Positions 1 through 7,301 of a stretch of DNA of 33,004 nt are shown in pieces (within the stretch, counting starts at the first letter, position 1; the number at the start of each line of letters is the position of its first letter). The stretch is from a virus, in the IMG/VR virus record IMGVR_UViG_3300034022_000795, positions 1-33,004 of that record, one strand, 5' to 3'. The translations under genes and the position numbers were made by a program. The notes below the pieces were generated by a model. It did not search any database. It was not told the DNA's origin and was given only the letters and a program-made list of their open reading frames with translations.

Positions 1-532
1 CGCTCGCGTCCACGCCGTATTTACGCAAGATCTGGAATTCACCGGCCATCGCGGATGCCAGATTCTCGCGGATCATCTTCGGGTCGGCATTGTCCTGACT
101 GGCAAGATCACCCACCCTGACTTCCAGCTGCTCGGCAAGGTTTTGGGCCATCTGCTTACCGACGCCCTGATTTGTCAGTTGGTTGACACTTGCGAGATAG
201 CTTTCAAGAATTTCCGCCTGTGAGCCAAGACCCTTCGATTCCAGTGCGGCGGAAAACTTTTTGGCTTGATCTGCGGAATTACCCAGCAGGACGTCCGTCT
301 TGGAGAGCGTTTCGTTCAGGGTGCTGGCGTTGCTGATGCTGTCGCCGATGCCGTTGGCGACCATTGAAAACGCCCCGCCGATTCCTTTGGCGAGGATGGT
401 CCCAAGTGCGACCGATCCGACCTGTTTGGCGAATCCACCGATCGCGGAAAACGCCTTGGATAAGCCTGATGTCAGGCCGGAAAGGTTGGTCCCGATCCGG
501 ACATAGAGTTGAGAGACTTCGTTACCCGCCAT
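1..532 (-). CDS. tail tape-measure protein, N-terminal part (runs off the left edge)
   Basis: The frame is open from an ATG at 532 to the window edge, giving 177 residues without a stop. The protein begins MAGNEVSQLYVRIGTN and continues with glycine/alanine-rich helical sequence (VGSVALGTILAKGIGGAFSM) and long amphipathic helices. This is typical of phage tape-measure proteins, which set tail length and are injected with the DNA. A purine-rich ribosome site (GGAAAGGATC) lies just before the ATG. The start overlaps the end of the frameshifted tail-chaperone frame by 11 bases, exactly where tape-measure genes normally sit. The C-terminal part is outside the window, so total length and any lytic domains cannot be judged. 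Confidence 0.8.
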   Translation of the reverse strand, partial: MAGNEVSQLYVRIGTNLSGLTSGLSKAFSAIGGFAKQVGSVALGTILAKGIGGAFSMVANGIGDSISNASTLNETLSKTDVLLGNSADQAKKFSAALESKGLGSQAEILESYLASVNQLTNQGVGKQMAQNLAEQLEVRVGDLASQDNADPKMIRENLASAMAGEFQILRKYGVDAS

Positions 533-1180
533 GATGGTAGATCCTTTCCAGCGAACGGGTGATAGACATGAGCGTGTCGGGTTGCAATAGGCCCGGTGGG
601 TCCGAATCTTCAGTGACCAGGGCGATGGCTTGCAAAGGTGTCAGCTCCAACACATCCCGATAAGACAGGTGGCATTCGATCACGATGTGGCGAATCAGTT
701 TGTGCCAGTTGACCGGGTCGCCTGATCCGCCTGAGTCGGGTTTGGATCACCCGGTCTCTTGCCGGTCCAAGCGTAGGTCGCAAGATCAGCGAACCGCATC
801 GGGTCCATCACGTCCACGATGGCGGCGGCTTGTGCTGACGAGGTGTCCGGTTGAAACCGTCGCATCATCTCCGCAACCACGGCAACCTGTAGATCAATCG
901 AGCGGAGGATGAGTGCCACGCCGTCTTCGGAGTCGATCGCGGGCGGAAAGTAGGCTCGCTGGCGAATCGCAACCTTGAAGATCTCAGCGACCACGGCTGG
1001 AGCCTGACCACGGCTGGCGATGTTGGCCAGATCCATCGGATCATCGGCTACCTTTCGCACCGTGGCTTGGATCCGTGACCGGCCACCGATCGTCAAGGGG
1101 GACAACTTGTAAGTTGCCCCGCTCGATTCGACCTCGATAAAGTCGTCACCAAGTTCGTTTAAATGAAATACGGCTGGCAT
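522..1180 (-). CDS. tail assembly chaperone fusion made by -1 frameshift (G-T type)
   Basis: Downstream of the 695-1180 gene the -1 frame is open from about 746 to a TAA at 522-524. It has no plausible start codon of its own, yet reads like real protein: DPVNWHKLIRHIVIECHLSY, then DVLELTPLQAIALVTEDSD. A slippery heptamer, AAACCCG in the A AAC CCG register, lies where the two frames overlap and would join them through a GDPNPDSGGSGDPV linker. This matches the lambda gpG/gpGT arrangement, in which a minority fused chaperone loads tape-measure protein during tail assembly. The stop overlaps the tape-measure start by 11 bases. Expression by frameshift is inferred from position, frame and slippery site. 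Confidence 0.65.
695..1180 (-). CDS. tail assembly chaperone, zero-frame product (gpG-like)
   Basis: This 161-residue protein starts MPAVFHLNELGDDFIEV and is predicted to be mixed alpha/beta. It lies between the putative major tail protein and the tape-measure gene, the standard place for the abundant tail chaperone. I recognise it by position and by the frameshift arrangement at its end rather than by a sequence signature. Its C-terminus past the slippery site (TQADQATRSTGTN) is low in complexity, as expected if the frame-zero tail is dispensable. It would bind tape-measure protein in the cytoplasm until the tail tube polymerises. Confidence 0.65.
   Translation of the reverse strand: MPAVFHLNELGDDFIEVESSGATYKLSPLTIGGRSRIQATVRKVADDPMDLANIASRGQAPAVVAEIFKVAIRQRAYFPPAIDSEDGVALILRSIDLQVAVVAEMMRRFQPDTSSAQAAAIVDVMDPMRFADLATYAWTGKRPGDPNPTQADQATRSTGTN
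737..743 (-). other. -1 ribosomal frameshift slippery site
   Basis: The minus strand reads A AAC CCG in the frame of the upstream chaperone gene, which fits the X XXY YYZ rule (AAACCCG). The -1 frame has a stop at 747-749, just upstream, and stays open to 522. The zero frame ends at 695. The shift must therefore occur between these limits, and this is the only heptamer there that fits. AAACCCG is a less common slippery sequence than A- or G-rich ones. Confidence 0.6.
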
Positions 1181-1189
1181 GATCGGTCC

Positions 1190-1636
1190 TTAATTGGCGA
1201 CGAGTGTGCAATTTTCGGTGGTCAAATCGCCGTGATTTTGGAGGCTGAAATCCATATTCAGGATGTCGTTCGGATCGAGCGAAGTGGCGTACTTGGTGAT
1301 CATGAACGTACCGATAATTGACAGACTTCCAGAGGAGACATTGGCGGTCAGGAAATCGCCCCGCTTGAATGTCCATGTGGTGCCGTTTGAAAACGGTGCC
1401 GTCAGGTTGGATTGACTGACATAGCAGGAGAGTTCCATTGTGGTTTTGGAGTTGCCATAGGCCACCAGCGTACCGTTCTGGTTTGTGGGTGCCTCTGCGA
1501 CTTCGATTTCGCCGTCAATGGAGCCGGACTTGATTACCAGTGGGATGTTGCCAGTGCTATTGGCGACAAGGTTCTGCGTGATTGGCGAGATGATCACGGT
1601 TCCATTCCGAAATGTCTGCGGATTGCCTTTTGGCAT
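1190..1636 (-). CDS. putative major tail (tube) protein
   Basis: This 148-residue protein (MPKGNPQTFRNGTVIISP) is rich in Ser, Thr, Asn and Gly and is predicted to be mostly beta strand, as expected for a tail-tube subunit. It sits between the tail-terminator-like gene and the tail chaperones, the usual place of the major tail protein. Phrases such as GTTWTFKRGDFLTANVSSGS and LNMDFSLQNHGDLTTENCTL fit a beta-barrel that packs in rings, but I see no diagnostic motif. The function rests on gene order and composition. Confidence 0.55.
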   Translation of the reverse strand: MPKGNPQTFRNGTVIISPITQNLVANSTGNIPLVIKSGSIDGEIEVAEAPTNQNGTLVAYGNSKTTMELSCYVSQSNLTAPFSNGTTWTFKRGDFLTANVSSGSLSIIGTFMITKYATSLDPNDILNMDFSLQNHGDLTTENCTLVAN

Positions 1637-1656
1637 GGCTTAAAGCCCTTTCAGAT

Positions 1657-2031
1657 TCAGGAGGGGGTAACGAGGAAGTCGATACTGAATTCAAACGCCC
1701 AGATGTTGATTTGGCCCGTTGCAAATGGAGTGGCAAACTGTTCTGGCTCGCTGGTCAGGTTGATCAGACCGGGGCAGGTGAAACCGGTCATCATGGTGAT
1801 CGCCGCAAAACCGTTTGTGTAGGCTGAAACAGCGTCCACATCGAGTATCGAAAACTTGTATTTGTACGTGTCCATGTAAAATGGAGCGTTTGCATAATCG
1901 CGTGCGAACCCGGCAGGCGTAACCACGGCGACCGGTGGGCTGTCTGTTTCAGGTGCATATTCCAGCCACAAATTAGGGAGCGAGCCTTTGTTGGCCGTCC
2001 AGTAATCTTGAATCAACTGTGGGAGGTTCAC
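1657..2031 (-). CDS. putative tail terminator / tail completion protein
   Basis: This is a 124-residue protein beginning MNLPQLIQDYWTANKGSLPN. Its length, alpha/beta character and place just after a head-closure-like gene and before the major tail protein match the tail terminator class (lambda gpU, HK97 gp10-downstream type), which caps the growing tail. The start overlaps the preceding gene by four bases (2028-2031), consistent with translational coupling. There is no specific sequence signature, so the assignment comes from synteny. Confidence 0.5.
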   Translation of the reverse strand: MNLPQLIQDYWTANKGSLPNLWLEYAPETDSPPVAVVTPAGFARDYANAPFYMDTYKYKFSILDVDAVSAYTNGFAAITMMTGFTCPGLINLTSEPEQFATPFATGQINIWAFEFSIDFLVTPS

Positions 2032-2396
2032 GCGGGTACCGCCAGACTAGGCTTGCGGCGGATGACTTCCACTTCGGTGTGGTGATTAGCGAGCGATGGC
2101 AACCGGACTGAGTCCACCTGGGCGGTGAAATCTAGCCCCGTGTCAGACTGGATCCGCAGCCAAAAGTTTTGTTCAATCGGTTGTATTTGAACGCCCGGCA
2201 GATAGACCGTGTAGCGGCCTAGGGTCTGCTCGAAATTGCCCTTTTGGACATATCTGAATGTGGACTTCTGATCGACCCGACATCGACATGCAATCACCTT
2301 GACGAGAGCTTGTGTGGGCTGCCCCATCGCTCCCTTGGTGTTGGTCTCTTTATAGATCGTTGCGGTTGCATTTAGCAGGTTGGCAGGAAGACTCAT
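2028..2396 (-). CDS. head-tail adaptor / head closure protein
   Basis: This 122-residue, predicted all-beta protein starts MSLPANLLNATATIYKETNT. The 'ATIYKETNTKGAMGQPTQAL' style opening followed by 'VKVIACRCRVDQKS' resembles the phage head-tail joining (SPP1 gp16 / HK97 gp7-like) family, a small beta-barrel that plugs the portal-connector complex after packaging. It has four-base overlaps with both neighbours (2393-2396 and 2028-2031), so the three genes are translationally coupled. Confidence is moderate: the fold call is by pattern, and the order connector, adaptor, gp10-like, terminator is slightly permuted in some phages. Confidence 0.55.
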   Translation of the reverse strand: MSLPANLLNATATIYKETNTKGAMGQPTQALVKVIACRCRVDQKSTFRYVQKGNFEQTLGRYTVYLPGVQIQPIEQNFWLRIQSDTGLDFTAQVDSVRLPSLANHHTEVEVIRRKPSLAVPA

Positions 2397-2797
2397 TTTG
2401 TGCCTGCTTTCTTGAGTGCGTCGCGGATCTTCTGTTGCATGATCGGTAACGCCCTTTGGAACGCGGGTCCAAGGAACGGGCGTGCGGGCAAGCCTGACTC
2501 TGGATCGCCAAACTCGTGAACGCGACCGTATTTCATCATGTCCCGTGGCCCGACTTTGGACGATAAGCCGTCAGGTGCAATTTCAAACCCGATTGAATTT
2601 CTCAGGTATCCGGTTTGCTTGTGCGGTGGCGTGCCTGGTGCTGATGGTTCGCCGGGGAATGATCCTGCCACCGACAATATTTCTTTTGTGAACTCGTCCA
2701 TTTTGAATGTGCAACGCTGGATAGCCTTGACCATCGCAACATGGACGTTGCGAGAATATTTATTACCACGCCATTTGACGGTGATATTTGTGGCCAT
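2393..2797 (-). CDS. HK97 gp10-family tail protein
   Basis: This 134-residue protein carries the pattern of the HK97 gp10 family, tail components at the head-tail interface: a Lys/Arg-rich N-terminus with an amphipathic helix, then PGEPSAPGTPPHKQTGYLRN, then a valine/glycine strand region, 'YGRVHEFGDPESGLPARPFL' and 'GPAFQRALPIMQQKIRDAL'. The 'SP/PP-TG-LR-SI', 'HEFG' and 'ARPFL-PA' landmarks are the family signature. The stop overlaps the next gene by four bases. Length is normal for the family. Confidence 0.8.
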   Translation of the reverse strand: MATNITVKWRGNKYSRNVHVAMVKAIQRCTFKMDEFTKEILSVAGSFPGEPSAPGTPPHKQTGYLRNSIGFEIAPDGLSSKVGPRDMMKYGRVHEFGDPESGLPARPFLGPAFQRALPIMQQKIRDALKKAGTK

Positions 2798-2801
2798 TTG
2801 T

Positions 2802-3389
2802 TTACCCTGCCGCCATGATGCGATAAGGCTGAATCAGCGTCGAAAGGAAGGGCGGTAACCCCTTCATAAACGCGGTGTTCAGGACATAGCTATAGTCGCC
2901 AATCGACTCGCTGGATGCGACCGAGGATTTCGATTGCATATCCAACATCCAAGTCATGAACGCACCTATGAGCATGTCCTGTACTGTCTGGTCAAGCCCA
3001 TCGCTGGTGTATGTCACGACGATATTCGAGATGCCCGGTGTCCAGCCTGAAAGCTGATTCTGAAAGCCTTGATATTGTCGCGACAATCGACCATCGGAAT
3101 CGAATTTCAATCCGGTGATGTCAGCGGAATTGCCGCTGATTACCACTGATATCAATGCAGTGACGGGCGAACAATTGAGCCAAAGGATTGTCTGGTTTTC
3201 GCCCTTGAACGATTGTATTTTGGTTCCGGCGGAAATCTCGCGGCCAAGTGATTGCACCAGGAACGATTCGGCGGCCATTGCAAGAGCCTGTAAAGGCCCC
3301 GGCGCAAGTGCGGCTAGTTGTGGATACAGATTGGTGACCGATGGCGAGATTGGCACGGTGATATCTCTTGAAATAGATCCCGCCTGCAC
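2802..3389 (-). CDS. putative gp6-like head-tail connector protein
   Basis: This 195-residue protein follows the major capsid gene directly, the usual position of the HK97 gp6-like connector that forms a ring under the portal. The early region (PQLAALAPGPLQALAMAAES) and the late helical segment (DQTVQDMLIGAFMTWMLDMQ) resemble the N- and C-terminal helices of the family, in which residues near the end read like 'LGDYSY'. Here 'SESIGDYSYVLNTAFMKGLP' is present before 'LIQPYR', another recognisable feature. It is longer than many gp6-like proteins (about 100 residues) because of a central beta-rich insert. Function is inferred from position and these patterns. Confidence 0.6.
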   Translation of the reverse strand: MQAGSISRDITVPISPSVTNLYPQLAALAPGPLQALAMAAESFLVQSLGREISAGTKIQSFKGENQTILWLNCSPVTALISVVISGNSADITGLKFDSDGRLSRQYQGFQNQLSGWTPGISNIVVTYTSDGLDQTVQDMLIGAFMTWMLDMQSKSSVASSESIGDYSYVLNTAFMKGLPPFLSTLIQPYRIMAAG

Positions 3390-3441
3390 GGGGAAGACAT
3401 GCAGGCGGGACGGGGCGGCGGAGAACTAAGCAACTAATAAA

Positions 3442-4914
3442 TCAGATGCCCTTGAGGGCACGGATTGCGCTGGGCTGGACAACACGACCACCACGACGAG
3501 CGCGAAGAACGAATTCGTACGCACCGTTTTTGTAGGCCGGCTGGTCGTTGACTTTGATGGTCGGACTGACCCGGTCCAACAGGTAGTAGGCGGACTTGAA
3601 ATCGCCGAAGTAAATGAAGTTCGTCGCAGCTGCGATCGACGGAACGTTTTCTGAGATGATGATCGGGCGGCCTAGAAGACTGCCGTTCAGCCAGGTCGAA
3701 CCACCGCCAGGCGTGTCGCCGATGAAACCGTAGTTCGGCATGAACAAAGGTCGTTGCGAGCCATCGACCAGTGCGGCAAGCGAGGCAAGCGTGGCAGATG
3801 ACATCAACCACGATCCGGCGGCCCGGAACTGCTGAGGACATCCGTAAAACACGTTGATCAGATCCACATACTTGACCACGGCGGTCGTCGTGGCTGCGAT
3901 CTGGATCGCTGTCTGAATACCGGACTCTTGAAGACCCCACGGCTGGCTGGAACCGGTGCCGGTGACCAGCTTTTTATCTGTTTCCCACGACAAACTTTTT
4001 TGGAAGATATCGGGGATCAGCGTCGAAAGCCCGTAGGCGTTGTCTTCGAGTAAAGAAATCGAAAACGTGCCATAGGCCCAGACTTCGTTGACATTAATCG
4101 TCACGTTTTCAATCGCGAGATTGGCCGATTGATCGGTCGGGCTGGAAGGCGTTTCAGTGCCCCACTCGACGGTGACTGGAGCTGCAACTTGCAACGGTTG
4201 CAGGACCGATCCACCGGCGATCGTCGTGGACTTGACGCGTGGAAAACGCGTTTCGTAGGCGGTGGTCGGGATCGTGCGGACCGCGTCTTGCAACATCCCT
4301 GCCGTGGGCGGGTTCATAATCAGTTCCGACCACTGGATCGGGACCAATGCACCACCGATACCGGCGTTGCCGATCGTACCCTGTTCCGTGAAGGCTTTTC
4401 GGAGGATTTCGCCAGAGCCGAAAACATCACGTCCACCGGACCGCATGTACTTCAGGACTTCGCGTTTGTAAGCCGGTGTACAAGCCTTTTCGATGGTGTC
4501 AATCGAGTAACCATCGGCAAGATAAGCCTCAATCGTCGCGCCTTTTGGCTCGATTTCGGGCTGGTAAGCCTTGTTTGCAAGATTCACTTTGTACCCACCA
4601 GCGACCATGCCAGGCTGTGCCGTGTAGCCAGCCGGTGTGCCCTTGACATCGTAGGCCGATGCGGGTCGATTGGTGGCAGGAACTTGTGTCTCCCACGCGT
4701 TGTGTGCAGTGACGCTGGCTTGCAACTGGGTGCGGGAGGCGTCGATATCCTGTGACTTGGTGATAGCGGCACGGTTCGCAACTAGTCGCGACTGTACCGA
4801 TGTCATTTCAGCCGCTTCTTCGGCGGTGTAATTGGTTTTGGCGAGGAGTTCCGAAGCACGTGCCGAGAGGCTGGTGGCTTCGGACTGCAAAACAGCAATC
4901 TCGGAATTAAGCAT
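3442..4914 (-). CDS. HK97-fold major capsid protein with N-terminal scaffold-like domain
   Basis: This 490-residue protein begins with about 90 residues of coiled-coil sequence (SEIAVLQSEATSLSARASEL...). In HK97-type capsids this is the delta/scaffold domain removed by the prohead protease. The rest contains phage-capsid landmarks: 'GTIGNAGIGGALVPIQWSEL', a central 'WETDKKLVTGTGSSQPWGL', 'WLMSSATLASLAALVDGSQR', 'GSLLGRPIIISENVP', 'FGDFKSAYYLLDR' and an arginine-rich end, 'FVLRARRGGRVVQPSAIRAL'. These match the phage major capsid family. It is the structural shell subunit. The gene is separated by about 7 kb from the protease gene that would process it. A possible promoter lies upstream at 4,992-5,019. 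Confidence 0.9.
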   Translation of the reverse strand: MLNSEIAVLQSEATSLSARASELLAKTNYTAEEAAEMTSVQSRLVANRAAITKSQDIDASRTQLQASVTAHNAWETQVPATNRPASAYDVKGTPAGYTAQPGMVAGGYKVNLANKAYQPEIEPKGATIEAYLADGYSIDTIEKACTPAYKREVLKYMRSGGRDVFGSGEILRKAFTEQGTIGNAGIGGALVPIQWSELIMNPPTAGMLQDAVRTIPTTAYETRFPRVKSTTIAGGSVLQPLQVAAPVTVEWGTETPSSPTDQSANLAIENVTINVNEVWAYGTFSISLLEDNAYGLSTLIPDIFQKSLSWETDKKLVTGTGSSQPWGLQESGIQTAIQIAATTTAVVKYVDLINVFYGCPQQFRAAGSWLMSSATLASLAALVDGSQRPLFMPNYGFIGDTPGGGSTWLNGSLLGRPIIISENVPSIAAATNFIYFGDFKSAYYLLDRVSPTIKVNDQPAYKNGAYEFVLRARRGGRVVQPSAIRALKGI

Positions 4915-4991
4915 GGTCGGGTATACCTTTTCGCCGGGCTAAGTTAAGTCTGCGGCCTGCCCGTAAGAGCCACAGATAATCATGTACCTAC

Positions 4992-5019
4992 ATTATCACC
5001 TAATCTGGTCACAACGCAA
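4992..5019 (-). promoter_or_regulatory. possible promoter for the capsid-tail genes
   Basis: On the minus strand TTGCGT, a 16-base spacer and GATAAT lie about 80 bases before the capsid start. The -35 element overlaps the end of the peptidase gene (stop at 5,009). The leader that follows contains a short hairpin (CTGTGGC paired with GCCGCAG). A separate promoter would let capsid be made in excess over the upstream genes. The match is reasonable but not strong. Confidence 0.35.
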
Positions 5020-5806
5020 GTGCAGGTGCCGTGTCAGGCGTGATCGTTGCAATTGCAGAGACGGAATAGGCGTCGAAACCCCATCCTTGAATATTCCGTT
5101 CGCACAGCCAGGCACGCCCATTCTGGCCCCATCGCGTGCCCCAACTGTTCTGCCACCTGATCAACCATTGCCCATCTGGTGCCCGCTTCATCCCTAGTCC
5201 GCCCATCACAGCGTGATTGTGCGAGCCTGAGCGGTTCGATGGGCAACCGTTGGCATCGAGTGCGTTAAAACCGGAATTGACTGGCACAGAGAAATTGAAC
5301 GGTCGCCTGAGTTGAGTTGCAACGCACAGATCGTCCCAAGTTAAGAGCGTCGTACCAATTTCAATTTTGAACCGCTTGCAATCATTGCGTGCCTGTTGCT
5401 TGACTGAGGACGGATTAATCGTGCCGAATGGAACCAGCGAAGTCTCGCAAGTGCCTGACTTCTCTAGTAGTTGGAGTGCCTCGGCAATGCTTGACCCGGT
5501 GTCCCAGCCACGGCACAAGTCGGCATAAATCAACCAGGGTGATAGGTCGATATGAGGTTGCCCGGCTATCCAGCGAGCCACTTCCAGCGATGTGGCTGCG
5601 GCGTGTCCGTTGCAGGCACCGAACTGCCCTTGATCTTTGATCTTGATTGGGAAGTTTGGTGATGAGGTGAGATCGAATTCCACCCATTCGCTTGGCAGGA
5701 TGGCCGGAAGCGGCTGCGAGCCGAGTTTGAGACTGATAGACGGTGGACGGTTGCCCATGCCCCGCCAATCGTTCCCGAAACACGGGAATAGTTCGGGCTG
5801 GCTCAT
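5009..5806 (-). CDS. papain-like (C1A) cysteine peptidase
   Basis: This 265-residue protein has the papain catalytic set: oxyanion Gln59 and nucleophile Cys65 in DQGQFGACNGHA, His198 in GSHNHAVMGG, and Asn220 in LIRWQNSWGTRWGQNG. The spacing (Cys to His about 133 residues, then Asn-Ser-Trp-Gly) is that of C1A peptidases. It has no signal peptide of its own. I chose the ATG at 5,806 because it overlaps the upstream stop as ATGA; an in-frame upstream extension reads only in the neighbour's shadow. The gene follows one for a secreted protein and holin-like genes, so it may be virion-associated or help release or host-envelope degradation. The substrate is unknown. Confidence 0.8.
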   Translation of the reverse strand: MSQPELFPCFGNDWRGMGNRPPSISLKLGSQPLPAILPSEWVEFDLTSSPNFPIKIKDQGQFGACNGHAAATSLEVARWIAGQPHIDLSPWLIYADLCRGWDTGSSIAEALQLLEKSGTCETSLVPFGTINPSSVKQQARNDCKRFKIEIGTTLLTWDDLCVATQLRRPFNFSVPVNSGFNALDANGCPSNRSGSHNHAVMGGLGMKRAPDGQWLIRWQNSWGTRWGQNGRAWLCERNIQGWGFDAYSVSAIATITPDTAPALAL

Positions 5807-6315
5807 TTGATCGCCTCCAAGATCGCCATGATGTCGGCAAGATTGGCAGGTCGGATCACCTTGACCAGCTTGCCGTTTGCGTCTTGTAGGATCACGCAAG
5901 GCGTGCCGGTCGATTGTAATGACGCACGAAACCCAAGGCTGTCGATGTCCGATTCGGTTGCCAGATACGACCGATAATTTATCGCCTTGCGCTCGACCTC
6001 GCTCCTGAGGGCGGAATCGGTCCGCCATGCCGCTTGATCAGGGTTATCCGTGTCAACGATCACGCTCAACCACTTGACGCCCGTGATGGTGTCAGGGATC
6101 GGTATTGGGATCGGTCGTGGTTGTGGTCGCGGCTCTTCACCAGACCGCAGGATCAGTACCGAGCCAGACTGTTTGCCGATCAGGTAGGTGTTGCCGCCAT
6201 CGACAAAGATCCATGAAGACTCGGACATAGCGGGCAGGGATGTTGCCTGCCCCGTGTCTGCCATGACTGGCATGGCGACTAGCGATATCAGCAGCGAGAG
6301 GAGCGGTTTGAGCAT
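5803..6315 (-). CDS. secreted protein with thioredoxin-fold-like C-terminus
   Basis: This 170-residue protein has a clear signal peptide (MLKPLLSLLISLVAMPVMA, then DTGQ). A short beta-rich segment (WIFVDGGNTYLIGKQSGSVL) follows, then a proline-rich linker (PRPQPRPIPIPIP). The C-terminus, 'TGTPCVILQDANGKLVKVIR', recalls the cis-Pro loop of thioredoxin-like folds (TPT/V-F-dG), but there is no CxxC. I start at the ATG at 6,315 because AGGA lies just upstream and it places the signal peptide at the very N-terminus. A TTG 18 bases upstream is possible. It is coupled by ATGA to the peptidase and could be its exported partner. Function is unknown. Confidence 0.6.
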   Translation of the reverse strand: MLKPLLSLLISLVAMPVMADTGQATSLPAMSESSWIFVDGGNTYLIGKQSGSVLILRSGEEPRPQPRPIPIPIPDTITGVKWLSVIVDTDNPDQAAWRTDSALRSEVERKAINYRSYLATESDIDSLGFRASLQSTGTPCVILQDANGKLVKVIRPANLADIMAILEAIK

Positions 6316-6343
6316 GATTCCTGCCAATATCAAGAGGGTTAGT

Positions 6344-6502
6344 TTAGAGGCCCAACCGACTTTTTAAGGCGGTCAATAACTCAAGGTGAGCCGCCTTTCT
6401 TATCTGAGCCTTTTCGTCTTCGGATCTCAGTGCCGCCTCTGCGAGTTTAGCGTTCGCGGCTGAAACCACCTGATCTATTGCTGCGAGGATTTCAGGATCC
6501 AT
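6344..6502 (-). CDS. small helical protein of 52 residues, unknown function
   Basis: A short gene begins with ATG at 6,502 (MDPEILAAIDQVVSAANAKL) and ends with TAA at 6,344-6,346. Codon positions look coding, and a strong GGGGGA ribosome site stands just before the ATG. It fills the space between two supported genes with almost no slack. The protein is Ala/Lys/Glu-rich and predicted to be a long amphipathic helix or coiled coil. No family is recognised. Small helical proteins near holin-like genes can be lysis accessories, but this is only context. Confidence 0.6.
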   Translation of the reverse strand: MDPEILAAIDQVVSAANAKLAEAALRSEDEKAQIRKAAHLELLTALKSRLGL

Positions 6503-6504
6503 TT

Positions 6505-6750
6505 TTATTCCCCCTTGTAAACGGCGTGCATTTGTGACTTCTGCCCGTCAATCAATTCTCCGAGATCATCTGTGGAGATCGTGCCTGGCTCGCCAGAATC
6601 GAGCGTGTCAGCTATCTGGCGCAGCAGTGCTGGTAACACTGACTGGATCAACGGCACGGCTACCAGCCTGATCAGGGGCCAAATTATCGCGAACGGAATG
6701 AGCGGAAAGCCCATGTTGTTGCGGTCATCGGCTGAGGCGGTATCGGTCAT
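6505..6750 (-). CDS. small membrane protein, holin-like
   Basis: This 81-residue protein (MTDTASADDRNNMGFPLIP) has one long hydrophobic stretch (FPLIPFAIIWPLIRLVAVPL, continuing IQSVLPALL) and an acidic, charged C-terminus. The start at 6,750 overlaps the upstream stop as ATGA; an ATG two codons earlier is also possible. Small size, a single membrane segment and position among other tiny membrane genes next to a secreted peptidase suggest a role in lysis or membrane insertion. There is no specific holin signature. Confidence 0.55.
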   Translation of the reverse strand: MTDTASADDRNNMGFPLIPFAIIWPLIRLVAVPLIQSVLPALLRQIADTLDSGEPGTISTDDLGELIDGQKSQMHAVYKGE

Positions 6751-6956
6751 TTGCATCCCCAGAAATTGAACTTGCCAAATTTAAATGGACTCTTGTATTT
6801 AGCGACTCTCCCGAAGGTCGTGACGTAAGCGACTTGAGCAGCCGGTGGCCCATTGATGACAGTCACGGTGGTGGCAGCTACCGAGGATTGCACGGTAGGT
6901 GGACACTGACCGTTCTGGCATGATTGAGCAGTGATGAAAATGATTTCAGCGAGCAT
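6747..6956 (-). CDS. small protein with N-terminal hydrophobic segment, unknown
   Basis: This 69-residue protein starts MLAEIIFITAQSCQNGQCPP and ends in a basic/aromatic tail (YKSPFKFGKFNFWGCK). A weak signal-like N-terminus, two closely spaced cysteines and a late cysteine suggest a secreted or membrane-attached peptide. It is coupled by ATGA to the next gene. A strong hairpin at 6,988-7,017 precedes it. I do not recognise the family. Confidence 0.45.
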   Translation of the reverse strand: MLAEIIFITAQSCQNGQCPPTVQSSVAATTVTVINGPPAAQVAYVTTFGRVAKYKSPFKFGKFNFWGCK

Positions 6957-6987
6957 GGTGGGAACCTTGTTTTAAAGTGTAATAGAG

Positions 6988-7017
6988 GATGTTCCCGAAA
7001 CAGATTTCGGGAACATC
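6988..7017 (-). promoter_or_regulatory. perfect 13-bp intercistronic hairpin
   Basis: The segment GATGTTCCCGAAA pairs perfectly with TTTCGGGAACATC across a four-base loop (13 base pairs). It lies in the 67-base gap between two minus-strand genes. No T-run follows directly on the minus strand, so it is not a standard terminator. It could be an RNA-processing, stability or attenuation element within the long operon. Confidence 0.6.
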
Positions 7018-7023
7018 ACGAAG

Positions 7024-7296
7024 TCAGTCAGGATCGGGGAACCGTCGCTCAAGTTCTTTGAGTTTCAATTCCTTTTCGATCGCCATTTTTTCACGTTTCA
7101 AGCGGATCGAATAGATCGCCTGAATCACTCCCGCCGCTGTTGCCAGCATGGCAGGGATAGACCTGATAAATGCAATCACAACTGATTCCTCCGGCTGAAT
7201 TGCAACTTCTGCAACAGTCCAACCGGAATATAAGAACCAGATTGGAACAGTGAGAAGCGAATAATCAGCGGTGGCCGGAATATCAGTCGGTTGCAT
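7024..7296 (-). CDS. small membrane protein with charged C-terminal helix
   Basis: This 90-residue protein has an N-terminal hydrophobic stretch (YSLLTVPIWFLYSGWTVAEV), a second one (VVIAFIRSIPAMLATAAGVI), and a highly charged C-terminal helix (KREKMAIEKELKLKELERRF). Two membrane segments and a charged cytosolic tail fit the general plan of class II holins or phage membrane anchors. It follows another two-segment membrane gene. The holin role is inferred from topology and context. Confidence 0.5.
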   Translation of the reverse strand: MQPTDIPATADYSLLTVPIWFLYSGWTVAEVAIQPEESVVIAFIRSIPAMLATAAGVIQAIYSIRLKREKMAIEKELKLKELERRFPDPD

Positions 7297-7301
7297 TGGT
7301 G

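Noticed and set aside
3434-3940. Open minus-strand frame of 168 residues inside the capsid gene
   Set aside because: It is in another frame of a well-supported capsid gene and is Arg/His-rich, a typical shadow.
4129-4755. Plus-strand open frame opposite the capsid gene
   Set aside because: Antisense shadow with no ribosome site or family pattern.
5009-6028. Longer reading of the peptidase starting far upstream
   Set aside because: The first 74 codons lie inside the upstream gene; the ATGA start at 5,806 is better supported.
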